From: Zoogloeaceae bacterium
GTDB lineage: Bacteria > Pseudomonadota > Gammaproteobacteria > Burkholderiales > Rhodocyclaceae
Reading direction: 5' to 3'
Assembly (NCBI GenBank): GCA_031281985.1
Contig: JAITEO010000108.1
Location: forward strand, 1-5,205
DNA: 5,205 bases
The stretch's first letter is position 1, and each line of letters opens with the position of its first letter. This document shows, piece by piece, positions 1 through 5,205 of the stretch. A program made the translations under genes and the position numbers. The notes under the pieces are model-generated. The model saw only the letters and a program-made list of their open reading frames with translations, was not told the DNA's origin and did no database searches.

Positions 1-1004
1 GGCAGCGTCTCCAGCACCACGGGGGTGAGATTCGGATTCGCGTCCAACAGGGATTCGAGCGCCCCGGCGCGCCGGCAGGCTTCCGGATCGCCAATCGGCA
101 TCTGGCAGGCGCGCGCAAAAACTTCCAGCGCGCGCAGGTATTCTCCCGCGTCCCACAGATGTTCGGCGGCCTTGGCGCAAAGCTCGGCGGAGACATTGGC
201 CTGGCACAGGGCGGAAAGGCGTTCCCGCATCGCCTGCGGCAAAACGATCGGATCCGCGTAGAGCGACTGGAAGACTTCCGCCAGCCCTTTCGCGAGGGCT
301 TTCCCGATGAGTTCCTGGAGGAGTTCCCCGCAGGCGGCTTCATCGAACGTAGCTTCCCCTTCGCGGCAAACGGGCGGCGGCTCTTCCTTTTTTTCCTCCG
401 CGCCGCTCTTTTCGGCAGACGCCTCCTGGCTACGCTTCAATAAATCCAGACAGGCGAACGGCAGACGCGCATCGCACAGGGCTTCGAGTTGCGCAACGCT
501 CTTCTCGCGCAGCGTATCCTGGCAGTCCAGCAGATTTTCCTGGCAGGCGCGCGCTTCGGGATCGGCGGAAAATTCCGCGTCCGCCTGGCAAACAAGGGAC
601 GCGACGCGCAAGAGGCGCTGGGAATTGTCGCCGTACAGCCCGGCCAATATCGCGCCGTCCGCCAAACGGCTCAGGGTTTCCCGGTCGTAGGGATTGGAAA
701 GATTGACGGCTTCCAGGCTGTCGCCGTTCTGGCGATAGTGGTAAAACCGGGGCGACTGGTTGCGGGGGCGAATTTCCAGCCGGGAAGGACTCACAATGGC
801 AATCGTGATTTCTTCCTCGTCATCCTGATAGCTTGCGCATTGCGGCGCACCCAGCGCACAGCCCGCCGCCATGCACCAGATTGCGATGCCCGTCAGCAGA
901 TAAAGAACCTGTCGATGCAGGAACGCAAGGCGCGTCCCCGCAATGGATTGCCTTTCAGGTGCGGACGCGCTGCATTCGACGCCCAAGCTGTTTTCTCGCA
1001 TCAT
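1..1004 (-). CDS. Exported Cys-rich Sel1/Hcp-like repeat protein (partial, 3' end outside window)
   Basis: The frame is open from ATG at 1004 to the window edge: 334 codons with no stop. Residues about 33-53 (VLYLLTGIAIWCMAAGCALGA) form one hydrophobic segment. It fits a signal peptide or membrane anchor, and M-A-A-G-C49 is a permissive lipobox, so a lipoprotein is possible. The preceding n-region of about 30 residues is unusually long. The rest is soluble and has many cysteines, often 7-15 apart (139/154/161, 177/185, 213/225, 267/276, 300/310). Residues about 278-318 (AGEYLRALEVFARAC, then GDPEACRRAGAL) resemble Sel1-like repeats of the Hcp type, in which paired cysteines staple helix pairs. 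A charged linker rich in E, K and P lies near 192-212. Family knowledge suggests an extracytoplasmic protein-binding scaffold; no catalytic motif is visible. Start choice: tandem ATG ATG directly after GGAGG. It has its own upstream gap, so it may be transcribed separately from the AAA+ gene. The exact function is unknown. Confidence 0.8.
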   Translation of the reverse strand, partial: MMRENSLGVECSASAPERQSIAGTRLAFLHRQVLYLLTGIAIWCMAAGCALGAPQCASYQDDEEEITIAIVSPSRLEIRPRNQSPRFYHYRQNGDSLEAVNLSNPYDRETLSRLADGAILAGLYGDNSQRLLRVASLVCQADAEFSADPEARACQENLLDCQDTLREKSVAQLEALCDARLPFACLDLLKRSQEASAEKSGAEEKKEEPPPVCREGEATFDEAACGELLQELIGKALAKGLAEVFQSLYADPIVLPQAMRERLSALCQANVSAELCAKAAEHLWDAGEYLRALEVFARACQMPIGDPEACRRAGALESLLDANPNLTPVVLETL

Positions 1005-1005
1005 T

Positions 1006-1010
1006 CCTCC
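1006..1010 (-). promoter_or_regulatory. Shine-Dalgarno GGAGG for the Cys-rich exported protein
   Basis: GGAGG lies 1 nt before the first ATG (1004) and 4 nt before the second ATG (1001). This spacing favours the second ATG as the main start, which would shorten the protein by one residue. It is the clearest ribosome binding site in the window and supports the minus-strand gene. Confidence 0.65.
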
Positions 1011-1047
1011 GTCTCCATCCTCCGGGGCACCATGCCTCGCGCCCCGC

Positions 1048-1076
1048 ACAATAGCACCGGCACTTCATTCCCGCAA
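1048..1076 (-). promoter_or_regulatory. Possible sigma70-type promoter for the Cys-rich exported protein
   Basis: On the minus strand TTGCGG (1071-1076) is followed after exactly 17 nt by TATTGT (1048-1053). These match the -35 and -10 consensus at 3 of 6 and 4 of 6 bases. Transcription would start near 1041 and give a leader of about 37 nt. A perfect TTGACA at 1115-1120 is an alternative -35 box, but the hexamer 17 nt downstream (TACCCC, 1092-1097) is a poor -10. Both are motif readings only. Confidence 0.25.
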
Positions 1077-1202
1077 ACCGGAAGAAGCCGTGGGGTACAA
1101 GTAAAAACGGAGAATGTCAAAGTGATATTGCCCCTGTCCTTGCGGGTTTTCCAGGGTTGAGCATAGCCTGGGCGTATCTGGGGCGTGCGGTTTTGTGCGG
1201 CT

Positions 1203-1215
1203 TTGCAGCCTGCAA
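1203..1215. repeat. Short perfect dyad TTGCAG-C-CTGCAA
   Basis: Two 6-bp arms flank a single central base. It lies 13 bp from the hairpin at 1229-1243. It is too short to stand as a regulatory site by itself. It could be a protein-binding dyad or chance in GC-rich sequence. Confidence 0.35.
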
Positions 1216-1228
1216 GAGCTTCGCCGCA

Positions 1229-1243
1229 TTCCGCTACGCGGAA
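1229..1243. repeat. Small perfect hairpin TTCCGC-TAC-GCGGAA
   Basis: Six-base perfect arms enclose a 3-nt loop. Short GC-rich hairpins of this kind occur in REP-like intergenic elements, but only one copy is visible, so membership in a dispersed family cannot be shown. No U-run follows on either strand, so it is not called a terminator. Confidence 0.45.
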
Positions 1244-1314
1244 CCAGTCTGCGGCTGTCCTTCGGCCTGCGGTCTTATCCTCCACCCTGAAAAAAAGGGG
1301 GGGACTGGAAGGTT

Positions 1315-1338
1315 ATCCTGTCCATCCTGTCCATCCTG
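1315..1338. repeat. Tandem repeat of TCCATCCTG (2 full copies plus a partial)
   Basis: The 9-bp unit TCCATCCTG occurs at 1321-1329 and 1330-1338 and is preceded by a partial copy ATCCTG at 1315-1320. On the minus strand the motif reads as iterated CAGGATGGA. From memory, similar CAGGATGGACAGGAT strings recur between genes in various environmental bacterial genomes. That recollection is unverified here. Confidence 0.75.
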
Positions 1339-1366
1339 TTAAAATTGTTTCCCCTCCACTTTTAAC
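1338..1366. repeat. AT-rich inverted repeat GTTAAAA ... TTTTAAC
   Basis: Perfect 7-bp arms at 1338-1344 and 1360-1366 enclose a 15-nt, pyrimidine-rich (plus strand) loop. It begins about 35 bp past the AAA+ stop and abuts the tandem repeat. A weak A/T stem makes a poor terminator by itself. It could be an edge of the repeat element or a protein-binding site. Confidence 0.45.
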
Positions 1367-1400
1367 TGCACCCAATGGTTCACGGGCGCGCGCAGCGTGC

Positions 1401-3395
1401 CTACGACGAGGGAGTGAGTTCCGCGCGCAGGGAGACGATGTTTTTTTCGTCCTTGTCGATTTCCGTTATCTGGATGCCGCTGCTGCCTTGCAGGTCGAGC
1501 GCGAACAGTGCGCGCGCCAGGGGATTGATCAGGCAGGATTCCAGTTGGTTGCCGATGCCGCGTCCGCCGTTGGAAAGGTCGCTGATGCACCAGGCTTTCA
1601 GCCGTTCGAGGACGGCGGGCGCGAATTCGAGTTGCAGTTTGTGTTCTTCTTGCACCCGCGTTGCCACGTTTTCCAGCATGCCGGCAAAAATGCGTTCCGC
1701 TACCGGCGGGGTGATGAAGTTGAATACGACGATGTTGTCGCCGATGCGATTCAGCAACTCCGGGCGCGACAGGCGATACTTGAAATAATCGATGATCGCG
1801 CCTTTTATCCGCGCTTCCACGCGCTCGTAGGGGTCGTCGGGCATGACGTTCTGCACCCGCCGCCCGGCCGCATCTTCGCCGTGGATACCGAGATTGGAGG
1901 TAAAGACCAGGATGGTTTCGGAAAAATAGGCGACATCGCCGCGTCCATCGGTCAGCTTGCCATCCTCGAGGATTTGCAGGAATTTATCCAGGATGCGCGG
2001 ATGCGCCTTCTCCACTTCGTCGAACAGCACGAGAGAAAAGGGTTTTTCGCGCACGGCATTGGTCAGTTCGCCGCCCGCCTCGAAGCCGACATAACCCGGC
2101 GGCGCGCCCAAGAGGCGCGCGCCCGTATGCTCTTCGGAAAATTCGCTCATGTCGAAGCGGATATAGGCGCGCTCATCGCCGAACACCAGTTGCGTCAGGG
2201 TCTTTGCCAGCTCGGTCTTGCCGACGCCGGTGGGGCCGGCGAGAAACAGCACGCCGCGCGGACGGTTGCCGCCGCTTTTGGCGTGCGCGCCGGTCAAGCC
2301 CATGACGGAGCGCATGAGGATATCCACGCTCTTGGTCACGGCCTGTTCCTGCCCCTTGACCCGCCTGTCGATGAACGCCGCCGCGTCACGAATACGCTCG
2401 CGCATATAAGGTTTCTTCCAGGGATTTTCCAGCGCCCCGACCTTGTAGCACTGCACGGCGTCTTCCACGTCGTGATGGGCGATGTTCTGCCGATCGGCAA
2501 GCTGGGCGGCGTCGGAAAGCGCGGTGAGCGGCAGTCCTTCGGTGGCGAGCGCAAAGGCGCGGGCGAAGGCTTCCCGTTCCGTAACGCTGGCGTTTTCCGT
2601 TTCCTTGAACAGCGTGAAATAACTGTTCGCCGCCATGACGCGGCTCTCGTAATCCGGCAACGCCACATGCAGGCTTTCCACGCGCACATTGTCCAGCGCG
2701 AACCACGAAGGCAAATCCTGCGGACGATTCAAAAGCCAGAGCACGGGATTGAAGCGCGGCTTGTGCGCTCCTTCGTTCTTTGGCGCGGACTCTGCCTGCC
2801 GGAAATCCAGCGCCTCCGCGATTTCGCCTTGCGCAGCGGAACCTGCTTCCTGTTTCTTGTCCTGCCTGCGGGACGGCGCGCCAGCAAGACGGCTGACAAT
2901 CGGCACGGCATGCACCGCCAGGCGTTCGGCGGCGAGAAAAAAGGCGTGTTCTTCCGCGCACAACTGGTCGGGATGACGGGTCAGGCGGGAAGCGAAATCG
3001 ATCAGCAGGGCGCAGCGCGCCTCGCGCATCCGCGTCAACCGCTTCATGACGCCCGTCAGTCGGTCCAGGCTCATGGGCATGAAGCCATCCTGCAATTTCA
3101 AATCGAAAAGCCGGGTGGCCAGCGCCACGGTTTCCGGCTCATTGGGATAGGGACGCAAGCCTTCCACCGGATCGTAGATCAGCAAAAAACGGTACTCCTG
3201 GCGTTGCAGGGTCGTCCATAGCGAGCGCACCAGAGGCGCGGGCGTCAGGACGCTGTCCGCCTGGGCGCTGTTGAGCGGCGTCAGGAAATGGTCGCGGATA
3301 TTGCCGGAAACCACGAATTGCGGACGAATCGGCAACAGGCGTTCCAGGTCGCGCAACCAGCGCGGGACGAGTTCGGTATGGGCAGGAGCAGTCAT
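1401..3395 (-). CDS. Clp/Hsp100-type AAA+ ATPase with degenerate N-terminal AAA-like half
   Basis: This 664-aa protein belongs to the ClpA/ClpB superfamily and probably acts as a cytoplasmic ATP-driven unfoldase or remodelling motor. The C-terminal half is an intact D2-type module: Walker A GPTGVGKT (387-394), pore loop GYVG (434-437), Walker B LVLFDE (455-460), sensor 1 TSN (N501), arginine finger in RPELLNRIG (R550) and sensor 2 GGRG (R612), followed by the D2 C-terminal small domain. The first ~330 residues look like a second AAA fold without a Walker A: VVSGNIRD (28-35), a Walker-B-like strand CALLIDFASRL (128-138), a low-complexity charged insert (about 171-212) and a sensor-1-like strand LWLLNRP (219-225). 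There is no Clp-N repeat, no ClpB coiled-coil middle domain and no ClpP-docking IGL/IGF loop, so it is not ordinary ClpA, ClpB or ClpC. ATG at 3395 was chosen because homologous-looking sequence starts there. No Shine-Dalgarno precedes it, and an in-frame ATG at 3539 would overlap the upstream gene. It follows the coiled-coil gene by 82 nt and is probably in the same operon. Confidence 0.9.
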   Translation of the reverse strand: MTAPAHTELVPRWLRDLERLLPIRPQFVVSGNIRDHFLTPLNSAQADSVLTPAPLVRSLWTTLQRQEYRFLLIYDPVEGLRPYPNEPETVALATRLFDLKLQDGFMPMSLDRLTGVMKRLTRMREARCALLIDFASRLTRHPDQLCAEEHAFFLAAERLAVHAVPIVSRLAGAPSRRQDKKQEAGSAAQGEIAEALDFRQAESAPKNEGAHKPRFNPVLWLLNRPQDLPSWFALDNVRVESLHVALPDYESRVMAANSYFTLFKETENASVTEREAFARAFALATEGLPLTALSDAAQLADRQNIAHHDVEDAVQCYKVGALENPWKKPYMRERIRDAAAFIDRRVKGQEQAVTKSVDILMRSVMGLTGAHAKSGGNRPRGVLFLAGPTGVGKTELAKTLTQLVFGDERAYIRFDMSEFSEEHTGARLLGAPPGYVGFEAGGELTNAVREKPFSLVLFDEVEKAHPRILDKFLQILEDGKLTDGRGDVAYFSETILVFTSNLGIHGEDAAGRRVQNVMPDDPYERVEARIKGAIIDYFKYRLSRPELLNRIGDNIVVFNFITPPVAERIFAGMLENVATRVQEEHKLQLEFAPAVLERLKAWCISDLSNGGRGIGNQLESCLINPLARALFALDLQGSSGIQITEIDKDEKNIVSLRAELTPSS

Positions 3396-3477
3396 GATGC
3401 GCGCAAAGAAAAAGACGAGGGAAAGATGATACAGGAGATGCCGCAAGCGTATGGCGCAAGGCGAGGCCGCCCGAACA

Positions 3478-4755
3478 TCACAAGGGCAATTGCCGCGATT
3501 TCTTGTGGCGACGGATTTTTTCCTGGTCTTCGCGCGCAAGATCGGGCAGCCGTTCGGCGGCGACTTCCTGTACCGGCAATTCGCCCGCCGGCAAGTGGCG
3601 GGTGAGGTTCATTTCCATGCCGCGCGCCGCCAGCGTCGCCATGAGGCGCGGGAATTCCGCGCACCAGCGTTCTTCCGCCATGAAATCCTGGCGCTGCTGT
3701 TCGGAAGACGCATCCTTACTATTCGCCGCTTCCGCCGTGGCGCGCACCACGTTGAAATTCAGGCTCCGGTCTTTCGCATTGACCCGCAGGCGCACATAGT
3801 GCCCGCCCCAGCCCGGACGCTGGAAGTGCACCATCCCGCCTTCGGCAAACAGGGTTTCGCGCACGTCCTCGACCCGATACCCCAAGTCCTGCAGGGATTG
3901 CGCCAGCACCACCGCCGCCGCCTTGATTTCGCGGGCGCGCGTATCCGCTTCCAGGGCGGCAATATGCGCCCCGACCCTCTTGCGCATCGGCGCATCCAAA
4001 GGAGAACGGCCGGAAATCACCGCTTGCAGCGCAAGGCGCAAATCCTCGTCACCGGCATTGTCCAGGTCTTCCAGCGCCGTCAAGGTTTCCAGCCACTCCG
4101 CCGCCTGCGCCGAATCCGCCGCGGCCTGCGCCCGCGCCTGCCGATGCAACTGAATCTCCCGCCGCAATTCATCCGCCAGCAATTCGGCGCGCGCCGGCGT
4201 TTTTGCCGCAATCACCATTCGCGCCAACACTTCCAGATGCGCGGGCAAGGCGTTATCCTTTTCTTCTCCTCCGGGCAATACCGCCAGACGCGCCAGCGTC
4301 GCCTCGACCCATGCCTGCCAGCTTGCCGACGCCGCCTCGTCTTGCTTTGCCCGCCGCGCTTCCAGATACAGCGTCATGATGCCTTCCGCATCCTGCGCGT
4401 CGTCCGCCGCGGCAAGCGCCGTCCGCGCCCGATCCTCGGCAACGGAAACCTTGGCGCGCGCCAGCAGGCGCGCTTCCCGGTCGGCACACAAGGCTTCCAG
4501 TTGCCGCACATGCGCCGCCCAGTCGGAAAGGTCCGTTTCCTTCGGCGCGTCGGGCAGCGCCGCGTCTTCCCGCAACAATCCGGCCAAACGCGCGCAGCGC
4601 GCGGACAGGGCTTCTGCCGTTTGCCGCAGATCCGTCCTTTGCTCCGCCCGCGCCGTGATCGCTCCCTGTTGCCGCCGTTGCCGCTGGGCGGCGCGCGCCG
4701 CCCGCAGGAGCACGCCGCGCACCAGGATGACTTCGCCGGTTTTCGGGCCGCTCAT
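3478..4755 (-). CDS. Coiled-coil protein with N-terminal MSGPK motif and conserved-looking C-terminal domain
   Basis: A 425-aa protein with no signal peptide or membrane segment, so probably cytoplasmic. It begins MSGPKTGEV. Residues about 15-285 are almost wholly Ala/Arg/Glu/Leu-rich helix, consistent with long coiled coils or a helical bundle. Residues about 283-400 have mixed strand/helix character and look globular: SLQDLGYRV (287-295), GGMVHFQRPGWGGHYVRLRV (306-325), LNFNVVR (332-338), EERWCAEFPRL (361-371) and a GELPVQEV turn (391-398). The tail (408-421) is basic and charged. No enzyme motif is recognised. I recall other coiled-coil proteins beginning MSGPK, some near AAA+ ATPases, but cannot verify the family. 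The start at 4755 is preferred because an AAGGG ribosome-binding site lies 7 nt upstream and the gene then begins 22 nt after its neighbour. Reading further upstream gives an artificial Arg/Pro-rich sequence in the wrong frame of that neighbour. Its position beside the ATPase suggests an adaptor, substrate or scaffold role, which is inference. Confidence 0.85.
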   Translation of the reverse strand: MSGPKTGEVILVRGVLLRAARAAQRQRRQQGAITARAEQRTDLRQTAEALSARCARLAGLLREDAALPDAPKETDLSDWAAHVRQLEALCADREARLLARAKVSVAEDRARTALAAADDAQDAEGIMTLYLEARRAKQDEAASASWQAWVEATLARLAVLPGGEEKDNALPAHLEVLARMVIAAKTPARAELLADELRREIQLHRQARAQAAADSAQAAEWLETLTALEDLDNAGDEDLRLALQAVISGRSPLDAPMRKRVGAHIAALEADTRAREIKAAAVVLAQSLQDLGYRVEDVRETLFAEGGMVHFQRPGWGGHYVRLRVNAKDRSLNFNVVRATAEAANSKDASSEQQRQDFMAEERWCAEFPRLMATLAARGMEMNLTRHLPAGELPVQEVAAERLPDLAREDQEKIRRHKKSRQLPL

Positions 4756-4762
4756 GAGGACG

Positions 4763-4767
4763 CCCTT
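4763..4767 (-). promoter_or_regulatory. Shine-Dalgarno-like AAGGG for the coiled-coil gene
   Basis: On the minus strand a run of seven A is followed by GGG, giving AAGGG with a 7-nt spacer to the ATG at 4755. It sits inside the 22-nt gap after the upstream stop codon. It fixes the start of the coiled-coil protein and argues for co-transcription. Confidence 0.5.
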
Positions 4768-4777
4768 TTTTTCCGAA

Positions 4778-5205
4778 TCAATAGGGACGGTTGCGGACGC
4801 CCGCGTCGCGCTGGCATCCGGGAATATCGTTGTTCCAATTGACGCCATCCGGGACGCATTGCCAGAAGCGGGAAGGGCCTTCGGTGCGGCAAAGCAGAAT
4901 GGAAAAGCCGGAAAGCCCATCGCAAGTCCTGGGTTGCTGCCGGACCGGTGCGGGTTCTTCTTCCACCACGGGCGCGGGACGGCGGGTTTCGGCGGCTTTT
5001 TTGGGCGGCGCATCCAGCGATGCAGACGGCTTGGGCGGCGCGGGTGCGGCCTCTGGCGGAGGAGGAGGTAATGTTTCGGGCGCAGCTTCGGGCACGGTTT
5101 CGGGCGGAAGGGGCGATGCCTCCGGCGCGGCGGCGGGTTCCGCGGTGGGCGCTGGACTATCCGGCGCTTCTGGCGCTTCCGCTTCCTTGCCGGAAAACGC
5201 GACAT
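4778..5205 (-). CDS. C-terminal part of a protein with Pro/Ala-rich linker and four-cysteine tail module (partial, 5' end outside window)
   Basis: The last 141 codons of a gene whose start lies beyond 5205, ending in TGA at 4778-4780. Visible residues 1-92 are a low-complexity Pro/Ala/Glu linker (for example TLPPPPPEAAPAPPKP), typical of extended spacers that cross an envelope or join domains. Residues 94-130 form a compact module with cysteines at 94, 105, 116 and 130, giving C-x10-C-x10-C-x13-C, plus aromatic and glycine residues (GLSGFS, SRFWQCVPDG, NWNNDIPGC). The end, C-x-x-D-G-x-x-W-x(5)-P-x-C, superficially resembles the end of eukaryotic Sushi/CCP modules but is too short to claim that fold. 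Disulfides would imply an extracytoplasmic tail. The family of the missing N-terminal part is unknown; a membrane protein or sensor kinase would fit such a tail but nothing here shows it. It is 22 nt upstream of the coiled-coil gene and probably in the same operon. Confidence 0.8.
   Translation of the reverse strand, partial: VAFSGKEAEAPEAPDSPAPTAEPAAAPEASPLPPETVPEAAPETLPPPPPEAAPAPPKPSASLDAPPKKAAETRRPAPVVEEEPAPVRQQPRTCDGLSGFSILLCRTEGPSRFWQCVPDGVNWNNDIPGCQRDAGVRNRPY

Larger units (their letters stand above)
1005..1400. other. Intergenic region without a convincing gene
   Basis: These 396 bp separate the stop of the AAA+ gene from the start of the Cys-rich gene. From right to left they contain an AT-rich inverted repeat, a 9-bp tandem repeat, adjacent runs of seven G and seven A (1290-1303 on the plus strand), two small dyads (1229-1243 and 1203-1215) and possible promoter boxes. 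Open frames here are short and of arbitrary composition. No tRNA-like or riboswitch-like fold was recognised, and no strong hairpin-plus-U-run terminator is seen for the AAA+ gene. Confidence 0.6.

Noticed and set aside
25..1160. Several plus-strand frames of 73-223 codons across positions 25-1160
   Set aside because: They mostly lie opposite the open minus-strand frame that has a signal segment, GGAGG and Hcp-like repeats. Their translations are low-information Arg/Ala/Ser-rich shadows.
1001..1285. Minus-strand 94-codon frame ending over the start of the Cys-rich gene
   Set aside because: The stop overlaps the ATG in an ATGA-like way, but composition looks random, it spans the intergenic dyads and putative promoters, and no motif or good ribosome-binding site supports it.
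1315..1338. CRISPR-like array
   Set aside because: The repeat unit is only 9 bp with no spacers, so it is a simple tandem repeat.
1381..1399. GC-rich CACG...CGTG arms just after the ATPase stop as a terminator
   Set aside because: Only four outer base pairs are convincing and no U-run follows, so an intrinsic terminator cannot be supported.
1185..3221. Very long plus-strand open frame (678 codons)
   Set aside because: It lies antisense to the AAA+ gene, whose catalytic motifs are unmistakable. Long antisense frames are usual in GC-rich coding DNA, and its translation has no recognisable domain.
3451..4842. Plus-strand open frame of 463 codons
   Set aside because: Antisense shadow of the coiled-coil gene. 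It is Arg/His/Gln-rich with no domain, crosses the gene boundary at 4755-4778, and lacks a sensible neighbour context.
4756..5205. Upstream extension of the coiled-coil gene to an ATG at 5205
   Set aside because: The extension is an Arg/Pro-rich out-of-frame reading of the proline-rich gene. The overlapping frame has a coherent linker and Cys module, and MSGPK has its own ribosome-binding site.

Overview
This is a compact, GC-rich window in which every supportable gene lies on the minus strand. It reads right to left as four genes: the 3' end of a proline-rich protein with a small cysteine module (A, leaves the window at 5205), a 425-aa coiled-coil protein beginning MSGPK (B), a 664-aa Clp/Hsp100-type AAA+ ATPase (C), and, after a 396-bp gap, an exported cysteine-rich repeat protein (D, leaves the window at position 1). 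High GC, GC-rich third codon positions, strong use of GCG/CGC/GAA codons and an apparent Sec-type N-terminus suggest a Gram-negative bacterium, probably a proteobacterium. No rRNA, tRNA or housekeeping marker is present to fix the lineage.

Right part (3396-5205): A ends only 22 nt before B starts, and B ends 82 nt before C starts, with no obvious terminator in either gap. A, B and C therefore look like one transcription unit. A ends in a long Pro/Ala/Glu linker and a four-cysteine tail of the kind seen at the end of surface or periplasmic regions. B is mostly Ala/Arg/Glu-rich helix with a compact C-terminal domain. C joins a degenerate, Walker-A-less AAA-like N-terminal half to an intact ClpB-type D2 motor.

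Gap (1005-1400): no convincing gene. It holds a short tandem repeat, an AT-rich inverted repeat, small GC-rich hairpins, adjacent A7/G7 runs and a possible promoter for D.

Left part (1-1004): D has a membrane or signal segment followed by a Cys-rich region whose C-terminal part resembles Sel1/Hcp-type repeats.

How they may work together is inference. C is an energy-using remodelling ATPase, B a likely partner or adaptor, and A and D possible envelope or extracytoplasmic components. The A-B-C set is not a standard housekeeping Clp locus: there is no ClpP gene, Clp N-domain or ClpB middle domain. It is the best candidate here for an uncharacterised system. What the system does cannot be read from this window.
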